DNA of 64,000 nt, taken from assembly GCA_958450365.1 (NCBI GenBank), contig CAUEEP010000933.1, forward strand, positions 1,869,001 to 1,933,000. Reading direction: 5' to 3'. The position numbers and the translations under genes were made by a program. The notes beneath the pieces are model-generated. The model ran no database searches and was not told the origin of the DNA. It saw only the letters and a program-made list of their open reading frames with translations. Below are positions 25,812 through 50,671 of this stretch, in pieces; positions within the stretch are counted from its first letter, which is position 1, and each line of letters opens with the position of its first letter. The DNA comes from Mesorhabditis belari (lineage: Eukaryota; Nematoda; Chromadorea; Rhabditida; Rhabditidae).

Positions 25812-25896
25812 GCGGCGCTACGGGGTGTCGAACCTGGCTCGTGCGGGCTGCCCTGACTGCGTGCACAAGCGCCCTGCCAGCTGCGCCATGGCGGCC
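25812..25896 (-). tRNA. tRNA-like element, probably a pseudogene
   Basis: On the minus strand an A-box-like TGGCGCAGCTGG is followed about 40 bases later by a B-box-like GGTTCGACACC. GGGCAGCCC could form an enlarged variable arm and GCGCTTGTGCACGC an anticodon arm. The acceptor and T stems pair poorly. Confidence 0.35.
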
Positions 25897-26690
25897 TCGA
25901 AGCGAGGGAAAAGGAAAGCCCCTATAACCAAGGGATGCTAGATGAAGAGCGATTACGCGACCGCACAAAGAACACCAAGAGGTTCCTCTTTTGGCAGATA
26001 GTACATAAAAATACGAGATTTGGCTGGAAATTTGTACCCAAGGGTTTTCGGGGACGGTGAATCGATTGGAAATATTCGTTTGATTAAATCTACCTAACTA
26101 GAACCTAAAGAAGGAGAGGTTCCTCTTTGTTTAGCGCAAGTGAGCCCAATCCATCTCTGATCCCGACTCATTTCATAGATCTTTATTTTACGGATTAAAT
26201 TGGATTATTGGATTATTGGTTTATTGGATTATTGGATTATTGGATTATTGCATTATTGGATTTCCTGCGTTCCAGGCTGAACAGCAGAATCCATTTTTTT
26301 TCGCAATCTCAGAGAGAAAAGGCGAGCTTTTTCGGCTTTTTCGGCAGATCACTCACTCCGAGAGAGATGGCGAGTGAGTGACCACCGCCTGGGACCTCTT
26401 TCAACTCAAAGCCGCCGGGAATCACGATCCTGGATGTCACTCTATCTTTTCAACCAATTTTTAAATCTATCTATCGAGTTTTTGATTTTTTTTCTAAACG
26501 GTGCCCCAGGCTACCGTACCCTGGGAGCGAATTTTTCGAATTTAACTTAAAAAGTGCCTTTTTTTATGATCAAAGATCGAATTTTAGTTAAAATTTAGCT
26601 TTATTTAGCTAAATTTAGCTTTATTCAGTGTTTACTGTAGTTTTTACGACTAGGATTACGGTAATTTCGATAAAAAGAGCATCTTTTAGA
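25897..26690. other. Intergenic, upstream of the Kunitz gene
   Basis: Contains a TTATTGGA repeat (26204-26262) and CTGGA-boxes at about 26268 (reverse) and 26431. A splice acceptor CATCTTTTAG near 26680-26689 precedes the Kunitz ATG and may be its spliced-leader site. Confidence 0.45.
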
Positions 26691-26735
26691 CAAAAGCAAC
26701 TTCTGAGCTATTGTAATCGGCTAATTGATGCCGAT

Positions 26736-40711
<13,976 letters not shown>

Positions 40712-40865
40712 ACCCAAAAAAAACCCATCAAAACTACAGTAAGTGATTGAATATTTTGTCTTAAAGCAAGAAAAACCGAAATACTTATTAGATTACGGTA
40801 ACTTATCAATTCGAATTCTAAAGGATTCCTTAAAACTCATTGAGAAGTGATTGAAGCTGGAAAGG
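40712..40865. other. 3' flank of the Kunitz gene
   Basis: No AATAAA seen. AATATT at 40747 is the closest polyadenylation-like word. Confidence 0.3.
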
Positions 40866-42170
40866 GAAGATAGGTAGATAGCTAGATAGATAGATAGATA
40901 GATAGCTGGATAGCTAGATGGCTAGATGGCTAGATGGCTAGATGGCTAGATGGCTAGATGGCTAGATGGCTAGAAGCAGATAGCAGGTAGTTAGAAGCAG
41001 AAACAGAAGCAGAAACAGACAGCAGACAGCAGAAAGCAGAAACAGAAGCAGAAAACAGACAGCAGACAGCAGAAAGCTAGAAACAGAAAGCTAGAAAAAC
41101 AGCTAGACAGCAGAAAGCAGAAAACAGACAGCTAGATAACAAGACAGCAGACAGCAAAAAGCTAGAAACAAAACAGCAAAACAGACAGCAGACAGTAGAA
41201 AGCTAGAAACAAAAAAGTAGAAAACAGACAGCTAGAAAACAGAAACTAGATAGCAAAAACAAACAGCAGAAAAAGAAACAGAAGCTAAAACTAGAAACAG
41301 ACAGCTAGAAACAGACAGCTAGAAACAGAAACATGGGTGGGGAGAAGAGTCGGCGCCGAAAAAAGAAACGCCAAAAACAAATACACTGTTTCACAAAATG
41401 GTCCACACTAAAAATGGTTTAAGAGACAAATTTTTGGGATTAATCCCAAACACAGTAACAAAATGACAAAAAGCCAACCATTGCTTGAACAGTTCCCACA
41501 AAACCTTGGTGTTTATATAAAAAGAAAGAGCACACCAATACATAAGTACAAATCAGGAAGACCCCAACCGACCAGAGACAGTACGAGTGAAAAAAGACCG
41601 AGTTGAGGGTGTTAAGTTCCTTTAAATACATTGAAGAATTAGTTACCTCACGGAACAAAGCATACATTTGAAAAGTCTGCTATAAGTTTTAAATTGATTC
41701 GCGCCGACCATCTCCCCAACCCAATAGATAGCAGAAACAGAAAGACAGCTAGACAGCTAGACAGCAGACAGCTAGACAGCAGACAGCTAGACAGCTAGAA
41801 ACAGAAACAGACAGCTAGATAGCTAGACAGCAGAAACAGAAACAACAGCAATAACAGACAGCTAGATAGCTAGACAGCTAGATAGCTAGACAGCTAGATA
41901 ACTAGATACTAGCAGCTAGATAGCTAGACAGCTAGATAACTAGATAACTAGACAGCTAGACAGCTAGACAGCTAGATAGCTAGATAGCTAGACGGCTAGA
42001 TAACTAGACAGCTAGATAGCTAGACAGCTAGATAACTGATACTACAGCTAGATAGCTAGACAGCTAGATAACTAGATAACTAGACAGCTAGACAGCTAGA
42101 CAGCTAGATAGCTAGATAACTGACAGCTAGATACTGACGCTAGATAGTCTAGACAGCTAGATAAAGAAAG
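40866..42170. repeat. AGCTAGATAGCTAGAC-type array, split by an inserted element
   Basis: Words of 7 to 9 bp (AGATGGCT, AGACAGCT, GAAACAGA) run on both sides of the element at 41335-41723. Confidence 0.93.
41335..41723. mobile_element. Non-autonomous inverted-repeat element (MITE-like)
   Basis: The left end GGGTGGGGAGAAGAGTCGGC pairs with the right end, whose complement is GGGTTGGGGAGATGGTCGGC. Between them is 340 bp of unique sequence with no transposase signature. It interrupts an otherwise continuous AGCTAGA array, so its borders are clear. A 75-codon reverse frame inside is unsupported. Confidence 0.75.
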
Positions 42171-42900
42171 ATACGTAGCTTAAAGCTTTCTAAAGTGATT
42201 TTCTTATTGAAGTCAATGTTTGAATGTGGTTTTTGAGGAGGTTTTTCTTTTGCTTTTTTGCTTTTTTGAGTATTCCAGAGTGAGCAATCTAGCTGAATTC
42301 ATTTAGCTAATAGCATTATAGCTAATAAAATCCAGGTAATTTCGTTCACATAACTTTTGAAACAGTTTCCTCATCGTTTTTTGAGGTTGCCTCATTGAAA
42401 GCCTTTTGTTTTGTGTGCTTAAAAGCAGTAAAGCAGCACTTTTTTCTTGAAAATATCTCAATATGCAATTGTTTATTTAATATTATTTAATATTATTTAA
42501 TAATAATTTGCATTTTACGCCTTTTTTCTATAAGAAACAAAAAAATCGAAAAGTTAATCAAAAAAGGAAACGAGGTTTTGGTTTCAATGATTTTAAAGGC
42601 AGCCTGTACCTGTTACCCTAATCTAAATATCTAATTAGACGATTGTAAATGAATCAGTTCAATGAATTAGTTCAATGAATTGGTTTAATGACCAATTTAA
42701 ACCAATCAATCACCAATTTAGATGACAATCGATCAACAACAACTCACCAAAAGATTAAAAAAAAAAATTTTTTTTTGTTTGACTTTATATAATTTTTTAA
42801 ATAGCTTCAAGCAATGTATGATATCCATAATTTTTAAAAATTAATTAATAATAAAGATTTAATTAATAATAAAGATTTATTTCAAGTTTATATTCAAATT
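42171..42900. other. Intergenic, no gene seen
   Basis: AT-rich with ATTATTTAAT and TTAATTAATAATAAAGATT repeats. No exon recognised. Confidence 0.5.
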
Positions 42901-42902
42901 TT

Positions 42903-43350
42903 TATGAATATGTTGGCATTGAGATTAGAATGAGATGGCCGGTGACGATTTGAAAGGAAATCCTGAAAATGATTGTAAGCTTTACAAAAAATCGATAGCT
43001 AGATAGCTAGATAGCTAGATAGTTAGATGGCTAGATGGCTAGATAGCTAGATAGCTAGATGGCTAGATAGCTAGATGGCTAGATGGCTAGATGGCTAGAT
43101 AGCTAGATGGCTAGATAGCTAGATAGCTAGATGGCTAGATAGCTAGATGGCTAGATGGCTAGATGGCTAGATAGCTAGATGGCTAGATGGCTAGATAGCT
43201 AGATGGCTAGATGGCTAGATGGCTAGATAGCTAGATGGCTAGATAGCTAGATGGCTAGATAACTATGAATATGTTGGCATTGAGATTAGAATGAGATGGC
43301 CGGTGACGATTTGAAAGGAAATCCTGAAAATGATTGTAAGCTTTCGAGAA
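42903..43350. repeat. 86-bp direct duplication bracketing an AGATGGCT array
   Basis: TATGAATATGTTGGCATTGA through GGAAATCCTGAAAATGATTG occurs at 42904 and 43263. Between the copies are about 33 copies of AGATAGCT/AGATGGCT. Confidence 0.95.
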
Positions 43351-43694
43351 AATGATTGTAATGCTTTACAAAAAATCCGTTTCCTTTCTTTTTTAAGGGA
43401 ATTTTTGAAGTTATTAGAATCTTCGAATTTTCTAAAAGATCAATAGAAGCCAGCTAGTGTTGCGTTTTTTCAACTTATCGAATTTAGTGATCAAATGAGA
43501 CAGGGATAACAGATCATTCGACGCAGAATCTCACGCTCGGAATGTGCTTTCCCTTTTTTCGTTAAAATTAATTGCTTCTGGAGAGGACTGAATTTCCGGG
43601 ACGCAAAAAATTTCGTTTTACATTCATACATTGAATGTTTACATTCTAAAAACCAGTAACACTAAGCACCATTTCCGCGAAGGGGAGCTGATTA

Positions 43695-43935
43695 TTCAGT
43701 CATTTGATTTGAGGAGCTCGAGCGACAGGAAATGGTTCGACAGAGCGAAAGCTATTTTATCTGGACCCAAAGCTGTAAACTTGGTGGAGTGACTCGACCG
43801 GAGACGCTCAAGCGACAAGCTCAAGCTCAAATCGTTCTTTTTGAGAGATGTGTTTGACAGAGCAAAAGCTATTTTATCTGGAATCAAAGCTGGTAAACCT
43901 GGTACGATGGTATGTGGAGTGATTCGACCGGAGAA
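43695..43935. repeat. About 120-bp tandem duplication
   Basis: AAGCTATTTTATCTGGA and GTGGAGTGACTCGACCGGAG (or GTGATTCGACCGGAG) are each present twice. Confidence 0.85.
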
Positions 43936-43939
43936 GCTC

Positions 43940-44128
43940 AAGCGACAAGCTAGCTAAAGCGACAAGCTAGCTAAAGCGACAAGCTAGCTCAAGCGACAAG
44001 CTAGCTGAAGCGACAAGCTAGCTGAAGCGACAAGCTAGCTCAAGCGACAAGCTAGCTCAAGCGACAAGCTAGCTCAAGCGACAAGCTAGCTCAAGCGACA
44101 AGCTAGCTCAAGCGACAAGCTCAAGCTT
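43940..44128. repeat. 16-bp tandem repeat AGCGACAAGCTAGCTC
   Basis: About 11 copies just downstream of the dioxygenase gene. Confidence 0.95.
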
Positions 44129-44218
44129 CTTTGGAAAAACGGAAAGCAGATTTGGAATCAGCAAGAAATTCTACGTCAATGAATCAGTGAAATTCTACGT
44201 CATGGCAATGTCATTTGA

Positions 44219-47200
44219 TCACCACAACCCGATTGACCTAAGTCTAAACCTAAGCCTTTCATTCTTAGCTTTGACTCTCATTTGATTCACAGGCTTGAAT
44301 CGACTAAAACTAAGTAAGGATTAAAGTAGTTTTACGTATTCTTTTACCATTTAGGAAAGTATTAGAATGGGTATTAGAACGAAAAAAGTGACTCACGTTT
44401 CCCCAGGATCCACGCGAATCATCGCATTTCCATCGATTTCTTTCCATTCATCTTTCCATTTTAATCGCATAAACCCATCCTAAAAAGGCATTAGATTTAA
44501 AAAGAAAGATTTCTTCTCATAAAAGTCGAGTTCATCGCTCATTCTCTGGCTTCTCTGGCTTAAATTCCGTCCTTTCAATTCTCTGAACCTTTAGCCACAG
44601 CAACACTTCATCTTTTTCCTTTGTCATCCATTCGTGTACCCCATTTGCACCAAAAATGATCACTTCCGTTTTGAATTTTGGCTTTCCATAAAGTTGAACG
44701 GGTTCTTTTCTTAAAAAGAAATGTTTTATTTCATTTTTTTTTTTTTTGTTTAAAGCCTAATTTTAAATGCTAATAGAGAAATTGATCGTAAAATCTAAGT
44801 GTTAACTTTGAAAGAAATCAATCTTTCTATAGCTATAGCTTGATAAAGATTGATATAAATCTTTCTCAATCTTTCTATATCAATCTTTCTATATCAATCT
44901 TTCTACATCTCTCTACATCTTTCTACATCTTTCTACCTCAACTTCTCCTCATTTTCTTTCAAGAATTGTTCAAGTTTAATCGGTGATCCTAAATCAGTGG
45001 ATCGTGGCTCAAATGGTGCATTGATTCTGAAAGAATTCGCTCCGGGTTGACCTGTCTGAAAGGGAAAGAGAAATAAGTGATTGATTTAATCGGAAACCTG
45101 ACACTCGTCGGACTCCTTAAATTCTTTAATCACTGGCGGTAAATCTTTAACAACATCCGTTAAATGAATCCATCGTTCGAAAAGTCTTTCTGTCGTTTCG
45201 TCAACAAAATATCTAAAAAGAGACCGAATCACTTTTTTGCTTTAAATGCTTTAAAAGGCTTCTTTCTCGCCCTCAGAAAAGGGGCTCTTGGCCTAGTGGA
45301 TAACAAAGAGGACTCTTAGTCGCAAGGTTCTGGTTCGATCCCCGGTCCAGTTTTTTGTTTTTGAAAGTTTACGTTTTTGATAATAGATTTTTAGAAGCTT
45401 TAGAGGAAAATGGCGAAGGCTAAATGGCGAAGGCTAAATGGCGAGGGCGAAAGGGGGGGGGGAAGGGGGGGGGGGGAAAGCGGAAGGGGGAAAGCGAAGG
45501 AGGGGGGAAAAGGGGGGGGGGGGAAAGGAAGGGAGGAAAAAGGGAGGGGGGGGGGGGAAGGAAAAAGGGGGGGGGCGAAAGGGGGGGAAAAAGCGAAGGC
45601 TAAATAGCGAAGGCTAAATAGCGATCCTTGTTCCAGATTCCGGTACTTTAATCACGTTTCTTAAAGTTTAGCTATTAATGGAAACTTACTTGCTTAAAGC
45701 TGGCCACCAGATTTCCTTTATTAAGAGTACAGCAATAGCTTCGATAAGGTTATGATGACTGACTTTAAAGACTCACCTGATAGCTTCAAATTCAGTGTTT
45801 CTTCTCGTTCTCTCAACCACAAATCCAATCGTTCCTTCAAATCTTTGTGGTGAATGTTCGACTCTAGAAGGTAGTAGGAAGATTTCACCTGGAATTATAG
45901 AAAAAATTCAAATCTTTATTTTGTTTACCTTCATTTATTACAAGATCTTTCCTTTTCCCATGCTCCACCACTTTCAATGTCATTCCGCCTTTACGCTAAA
46001 ACTTAATATTCTGTTTATCGTATTTTCTCTATTTTTCTCTATTTTCTCCGTATTTTCCCGGCGAGTCGAGTTGGTGACTATTTTACAGTTTTCAAGCTTT
46101 TACAGAAGCTCAACACTCAAATCCTCCACTAGATCTCATCGCCAGCTACATTTCCCAACCCCACATCAATAGATCCTGATAAGCGGTTCTTGAGATATCG
46201 AGGAATTTAGGCGGCGCTCAGGGTGCATTAGAGAAAATAAGGTACTTCTTTTCCTAGTTAACGCTTTTCTTAAAGAAAAGCCTTATTGGCATTGCCTCAT
46301 TGGCATTGCCTCATTGGCATTGCCTCATTGGCATTGCCTCATTGGCATTGCCTCATTGGCATTGCCTCATTGGCTTTGCCTCATTGGCTTTGCCTCATTG
46401 GCTTTGCCTCATTGGCTTTGCCTCATTGGCTTTGCCTCATTGGCTTTGCCTCATTGGCTTTGTGATCTCAAAAATTTACTCGAAACACAAGCACTCTAGT
46501 ATACTAATCTTTAAAATAATCTTTAAAATAATCTTTGAAATAAGCTCACTTGATAGAAAACCTCTTCACCCTCTTCTAAATGATAGTCTAAACGTTGATT
46601 CGGCCCACCGACAAAGAAAACTTTCAATTGATTCGCGAACCTGAAAGAATTCAAACAAATTTTTCAATTTAAAGAAATTGGGGATGGGACAAATGCGACC
46701 TTTTTTGCTGCGCACCTGGACATTTGCGCACCTTTTTTTTTGCTGGAAAAGGCCTTAGTCATCGTCGGGGAAAGGTCGTAGAGCTTCGAAAATGTTTCTA
46801 TATAAGGGAATCGTATGCGTAGATTCCGAATTTCGACAAATCAGACCTCGCTGACACGTTAAATTTGAGCTAAAAGGCAAAAACTGCGGAAAAGCGTTAA
46901 ATTGCGTAGTTTTTGCCTTTTAGCTCAAATTTGACGTGTCAGCGAGGTGTGATTTGTCGAAATTCGGAATCTACGCATACGATTCCCTTAGATTTAAATA
47001 TTTTTGAAGCTCTACGACCTTTTCCAGCAAAAGAAAGGTCGCATTTGTCCCACCCCCAGATCTTGATGTGAGGGGGCGTGGCTTGGCATCCTGGCGAGGC
47101 TCTGCTTTTAAATTTGTATTAAATTTGTCGCATTTGTCCCACCCCCAGATTTTGAAGTGAGGGGGCGTGGCTTGGCATCCTGGCGAGGCTCTGCTTTTAA

Positions 47201-47710
47201 ATTTGTATTAAAAGCTGGACGAAAGAAGTTTTTTTTTAGCATTAGACTTTTTCAAAAATCGAAAACTCGCGTTTTTATTCATAAATCTGACTTAAAGATG
47301 TGATTTTCGTGATCAGCACTGTCGACTACCCTAGAAAAAGCAAGAAAAAATGGTGCTGAACTGCAAAGAAGTGGGCAATGTACTGGACTTTACTAATGTG
47401 CCAACTAGATTACTGTACAGTTATTGTACAGTTATTGTACAATTCTAACTACAATAACTTGATACTTTTAGCCCAAGTCTGCGAGGTGTTTAAAAAAACG
47501 ATTTTTTCATTTTTCAAAACAACTTTAGCACTTATTAAACTTTTCTTTTTTTTCTCTTTTCTTTCTCTTTTCTCTTTCTCTTTCTCGCTTTTCTTATAAG
47601 CTTTTATAATCTCTAATAATACTTTAAACTCACATGCACTTGTTGCAAACTGGCGCCACGAAATCCTTCTTGTTCTCCTCAATCCACGCATCGATTTCGT
47701 TCACAATCAT
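44219..47710 (-). CDS. haao-1: 3-hydroxyanthranilate 3,4-dioxygenase
   Basis: HAAO is a cytosolic Fe(II) cupin enzyme that opens 3-hydroxyanthranilate to 2-amino-3-carboxymuconate semialdehyde in the kynurenine pathway. Exons: 47710-47634, 46640-46550, 45995-45929, 45888-45777, 45212-45098, 45055-44937, 44709-44589, 44479-44397, 44303-44219. Phases close to 289 residues; the human enzyme has 286. Iron ligands are in place at His46 (DYHLEEGEE), Glu52 and His90 (VEHSPQR), with Arg42, Arg94 and Glu104 as expected substrate contacts. [20 protein letters not shown] and TGQPGANSF match the family. The C-terminal exon ([14 protein letters not shown]) is the least conserved part. Introns hold an inverted-repeat element, a G-rich tract, a 14-bp repeat and a tRNA-like element, yet the coding sequence is unbroken, so the gene should work. 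Confidence 0.96.
45284..45356 (+). tRNA. tRNA-like element in a HAAO intron
   Basis: A-box TTGGCCTAGTGGATAAC, a CTCTTAG loop (a CTT, Lys-like anticodon), B-box GGTTCGATCCCC and a T-run terminator right after. The acceptor stem does not pair in the standard register. It lies opposite to the host gene. Confidence 0.4.
45404..45625. repeat. G/A-rich tract with GCGAAGGCTAAATG borders
   Basis: Poly-G runs up to about 12 mixed with GAAA, bounded on both sides by copies of GCGAAGGCTAAATGGCG. It is intronic in HAAO. The open frame of Lys/Gly is an artefact. Confidence 0.85.
46284..46462. repeat. 14-bp tandem repeat
   Basis: About 13 copies of TTGGCATTGCCTCA, switching halfway to TTGGCTTTGCCTCA. HAAO intron 2. 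Confidence 0.97.
46681..47057. mobile_element. Long foldback element (MITE-like) in HAAO intron 1
   Basis: The ends are inverted copies of GGGACAAATGCGACCTTT. The interior is a near-perfect palindrome: GATTCCGAATTTCGACAAAT and GCTAAAAGGCAAAAACT have complements on the other side, around a centre near 46890. No coding capacity. Confidence 0.88.
47030..47215. repeat. About 89-bp tandem duplication abutting the foldback element
   Basis: GCATTTGTCCCACCCCCAGA through GCTCTGCTTTTAAATTTGTA is present at 47041 and 47130. The outer end of the foldback has been copied with its flank. Confidence 0.88.
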
Positions 47711-48028
47711 TTTTCAACAAAAATCTCCAATATTCGTCCGAAATTCTCGATTTATTTAGCAATTCTGGCGTACACAGTGGTTAAATAACTGAAATAAAGA
47801 TGGGAAATGATTTTTACCCAAAAGCTCTCTCTTTTCTAGCATTCTTTTTTTTTGAAAAAAAGAACCGAATTGATAAGGGGAAAATCGATAGGAAAACTTG
47901 TTTTCTATCTAATTCTTTTCCTTTTAAAGGAAAAGAATTCCTTTTTGCCCACAATTCCTTTTTTCTTTTCCTTTTTTGAAATTCTCTTTTGAAAAATTTA
48001 TGAGAATTAGAAAAAAGAAAACAGAAAC

Positions 48029-48733
48029 TGTGCCCAGCCTTCCACTGTGCCCAGCCTTCCACTGTGCCCAGCCTTCCACTGTGCCCAGCCTCCACTGTGC
48101 CCAGCCTCCATGTGCCCAGCCTCCACCCAGCCTCCACCAGCCCCACCCCCAGCCCCACTTGCCCAGCCCCAGCCCAGCCTCCAGTGCCCAGCCTTCCACG
48201 TGCCCAGCCTCCACTGTGCCCAGCCTTCCACTGTGCCCAGCCTCCACTGTGCCCAGCCTCCACTGTGCCCAGCCTTCCACTGTGCCCAGCCTTCCACTGT
48301 GCCCAGCCTTCCACTGTGCCCAGCCTTCCACTGTGCCCAGCCTTCCACTGTGCCCAGCCTTCCACTGTGCCCAGCCTTCCACTGTGCCCAGCCTTCCACT
48401 GTGCCCAGCCTTCCACTGTGCCCAGCCTTCCACTGTGCCCAGCCTTCCACTGTGCCCAGCCTTCCACTGTGCCCAGCCTTCCACTGTGCCCAGCCTTCCA
48501 CTGTGCCCAGCCTTCCACTGTGCCCAGCCTTCCACTGTGCCCAGCCTTCCACTGTGCCCAGCCTTCCACTGTGCCCAGCCTTCCACTGTGTCCAGCCTTC
48601 CACTGTGTCCAGCCTTCCACTGTGTCCAGCCTTCCACTGTGTCCAGCCTTCCACTGTGTCCAGCCTTCCACTGTGTCCAGCCTTCCACTGTGTCCAGCCT
48701 TCCACTGTGTCCAGCCTTCCACTGTGTCCAGCC
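48029..48733. repeat. 17-bp minisatellite
   Basis: About 40 copies of TGTGCCCAGCCTTCCAC. The distal 9 or so copies share a TGTGTCCAG variant, and the proximal end is scrambled. Long open frames on both strands follow from the 17-bp period and are not genes. Confidence 0.98.
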
Positions 48734-49182
48734 TCATTTCATCAATTGTTTTCATGTTCCTAAAAGGAAAAACATGTTTACCAGATTCCTCTTCGATTCA
48801 AAACACAAAAACGGATAGCAAATTCGGAATTAGAATCAAATTTTCAATCTAGTTTGGTCTAGAATTGTCTAGTTTCTCATTTCATTTCACCACCATCATT
48901 TCATCATCTTTCTTTATTAGCTAATGTCTTTTTGTAAACACAAATCACCTGGTGCACTGAGAGCTTTACTTTACAAATCCCCATTTTCTTGTATTTCTAT
49001 TCAGCGATTTTTTACGAAATAACGAAATTCGAAAAACGCCATTCGCCAACTTTTTTGTTTATCAATTTCTGTCATTTTTCTCTCAAATTCAGCCGAAAAG
49101 CGAAAATTTCAAATAAATTGAAAGAATTTTGTGCTGAAAAACGAATAAATTGCTTAAATTGCTTAAAATTGTTCCTAAAAAC
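48734..49182. other. Upstream region and 5' leader of TIMP gene 1
   Basis: A TCTCAAATTCAG acceptor near 49092 precedes the TIMP ATG by about 90 bases and may be its spliced-leader site. No other feature. Confidence 0.4.
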
Positions 49183-50593
49183 ATGTTCTTTTGTTATTTG
49201 TTGATCATTTTCGCAATTATTCCCTCGATTTCCGTTTGTCTTTGCGCTCCATCGCCCGTCAACGCCACGTTTTGTCAAGCCGATTGGGGTAAAGCATCAA
49301 AAGCAGTCGATTTTCTTCCAAAAACATTTTACAAACTCTCACTAGAACACATTTCAAACACATTTCACATTAGCTTAACCTAATTTCATCAAATATGAAT
49401 CAAAATTTCATCAAATAAAGGATTGAGCCATCTCTAGTTCATAGCTGGCTCAATTCTCTGATTTAACCCTAAAAAACCAGACCACAACAGTAAACCGAAC
49501 CCGGCAACCAAACAACTACAAAACACAACGCCGGCAGGAAGCCGCCAGCCCGGGGACCCGGCGCCCCCGCAGAGACATTCTCTGATTAACCCTAAAAAAC
49601 CAGACCATTTTCAAATCCTATTGTAAATCCTGGAACTCACGGCAACTTTCTCATAACTAACTTTTACAAAATTCACAACTTTTGTCCTGGTCAAGTGGAT
49701 AGCTGCCTAGTCTCTCGTGAGAGTGATCCCTGGTTCGACCCCGGGTGCGACCAGAGACTTTTGTTTTTTTCAAAAATTGAATTATTGAATTAAAGGCCTG
49801 GGCCTATGCCCTTTTCTGCTTATCAAATCTCTCTTTCTCCAGTTTCCCGCGTTTACGTCAACTCGACCGAGCTGCTCATCGAAAAGCACATCCGCCAATA
49901 CACCGTCACTCATTTGGAAGTGTTCAAGGTTCCTAAAAACATTAAAATATCAAAATCTTAATCGAAAACCTTAGTATCCATCGAATGCCACCCGAGAGCT
50001 TTCCCCAGAAATCCGCACCGCTCCATTTGACTCCTTTTGTGGGGTGATGCTCGAGTTGGGCGGCGATAACGAATTTCTGCTATCCGGTTGGCGATTTTTG
50101 AAATCCCATTGTAAATCCTGGAACTCACGGCAACTTTCTGATAACTAACTTTTACAAAATTCACAACTTTTGTCCTGGTCAAGTGGATAGCTGCCTAGTC
50201 TCTCGTGAGAGTGATCCCTGGTTCGACTCCGGGTGCGGCTAGAATTTTTTGCTTTTTTCAAAAATTGAATCCTTTTCAGGTAAAGAAAGCAATGGCACGT
50301 TGACAATGGAGATTTGCGATCAGGTTTTTGAAGAAAATCGAAATTTGCATTTGATTTTTTTGATTTTAGATCGTTCCAAAACCGAAAAATGTCGAATTGA
50401 AATGGGAAAAGGTTTGAAAAAAAGAAAATTTTTCAATAAAATCGCTAAATTTAGACAAATTTCGACATTTTAGATCGATTTAAATCAGATTTTAAGTTAA
50501 AATTGAAATTTTTGAGAAAGTACCCAGTTAACTTTTTTTTTTTAGTACCCAGTTAACTTCACGGAAACGCTGGAGTCGATCGAGTGCGATTAA
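49183..50593 (+). CDS. TIMP-like metalloproteinase inhibitor 1 (single netrin/N-TIMP domain)
   Basis: TIMPs are secreted inhibitors that block matrix metalloproteinases by inserting their N-terminal CxC into the active-site zinc. Exons: 49183-49288, 49843-49928, 49975-50086, 50280-50323, 50370-50411, 50546-50593. Phases close to 145 residues with no break. A hydrophobic signal (FFCYLLIIFAIIPSIS) ends just before Cys19-Leu-Cys21, so the mature chain would begin with CLC as in true TIMPs. FCQADWVSRVYV matches the family core. Six mature cysteines (19, 21, 31, 86, 114, 144) fit the three N-domain disulfides. There is no C-terminal TIMP domain, as in nematode relatives. Introns 1 and 3 carry copies of one 137-bp element. 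TIMP gene 2 lies 3 kb downstream on the same strand. Confidence 0.9.
49618..49760 (+). tRNA. CTGGA-box plus tRNA-like unit in TIMP 1 intron 1
   Basis: The unit carries TCCTGGAACTCACGG, then about 50 bases later TGGTCAAGTGGATAGC (A-box), the hairpin CTCTCGTGAGAG, B-box GGTTCGACCCC and a T-run. The T stem (CCTGG/CCGGG) pairs. CTGGTC at the A-box can pair with GACCAG at the 3' end, but a normal seven-base acceptor cannot form. Confidence 0.4.
50105..50245 (+). tRNA. CTGGA-box plus tRNA-like unit in TIMP 1 intron 3
   Basis: Second copy of the unit in intron 1, about 490 bp away and over 95% alike by eye. Here the 3' end reads GCGGCTAG instead of GCGACCAG, which weakens the terminal pairing. Confidence 0.4.
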
Positions 50594-50671
50594 AATTAGA
50601 AAAACTGATTTCGATGATTAAAAACTGATTTCATTTGAATTTCTGTCGCTAATTTTAAATCTAATTTAATT

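Noticed and set aside
25492..25941. 149-codon plus-strand frame
   Set aside because: No family signature, runs through a tRNA-like element on the other strand, and has no splice partner.
41440..41667. 75-codon hydrophobic frame, minus strand
   Set aside because: Lies wholly inside a MITE-like element. The hydrophobic look comes from T-rich DNA.
47814..48852. Several 230-310 codon frames over the 17-bp minisatellite
   Set aside because: They overlap on both strands and in several frames. A 17-bp unit without stops gives this automatically.
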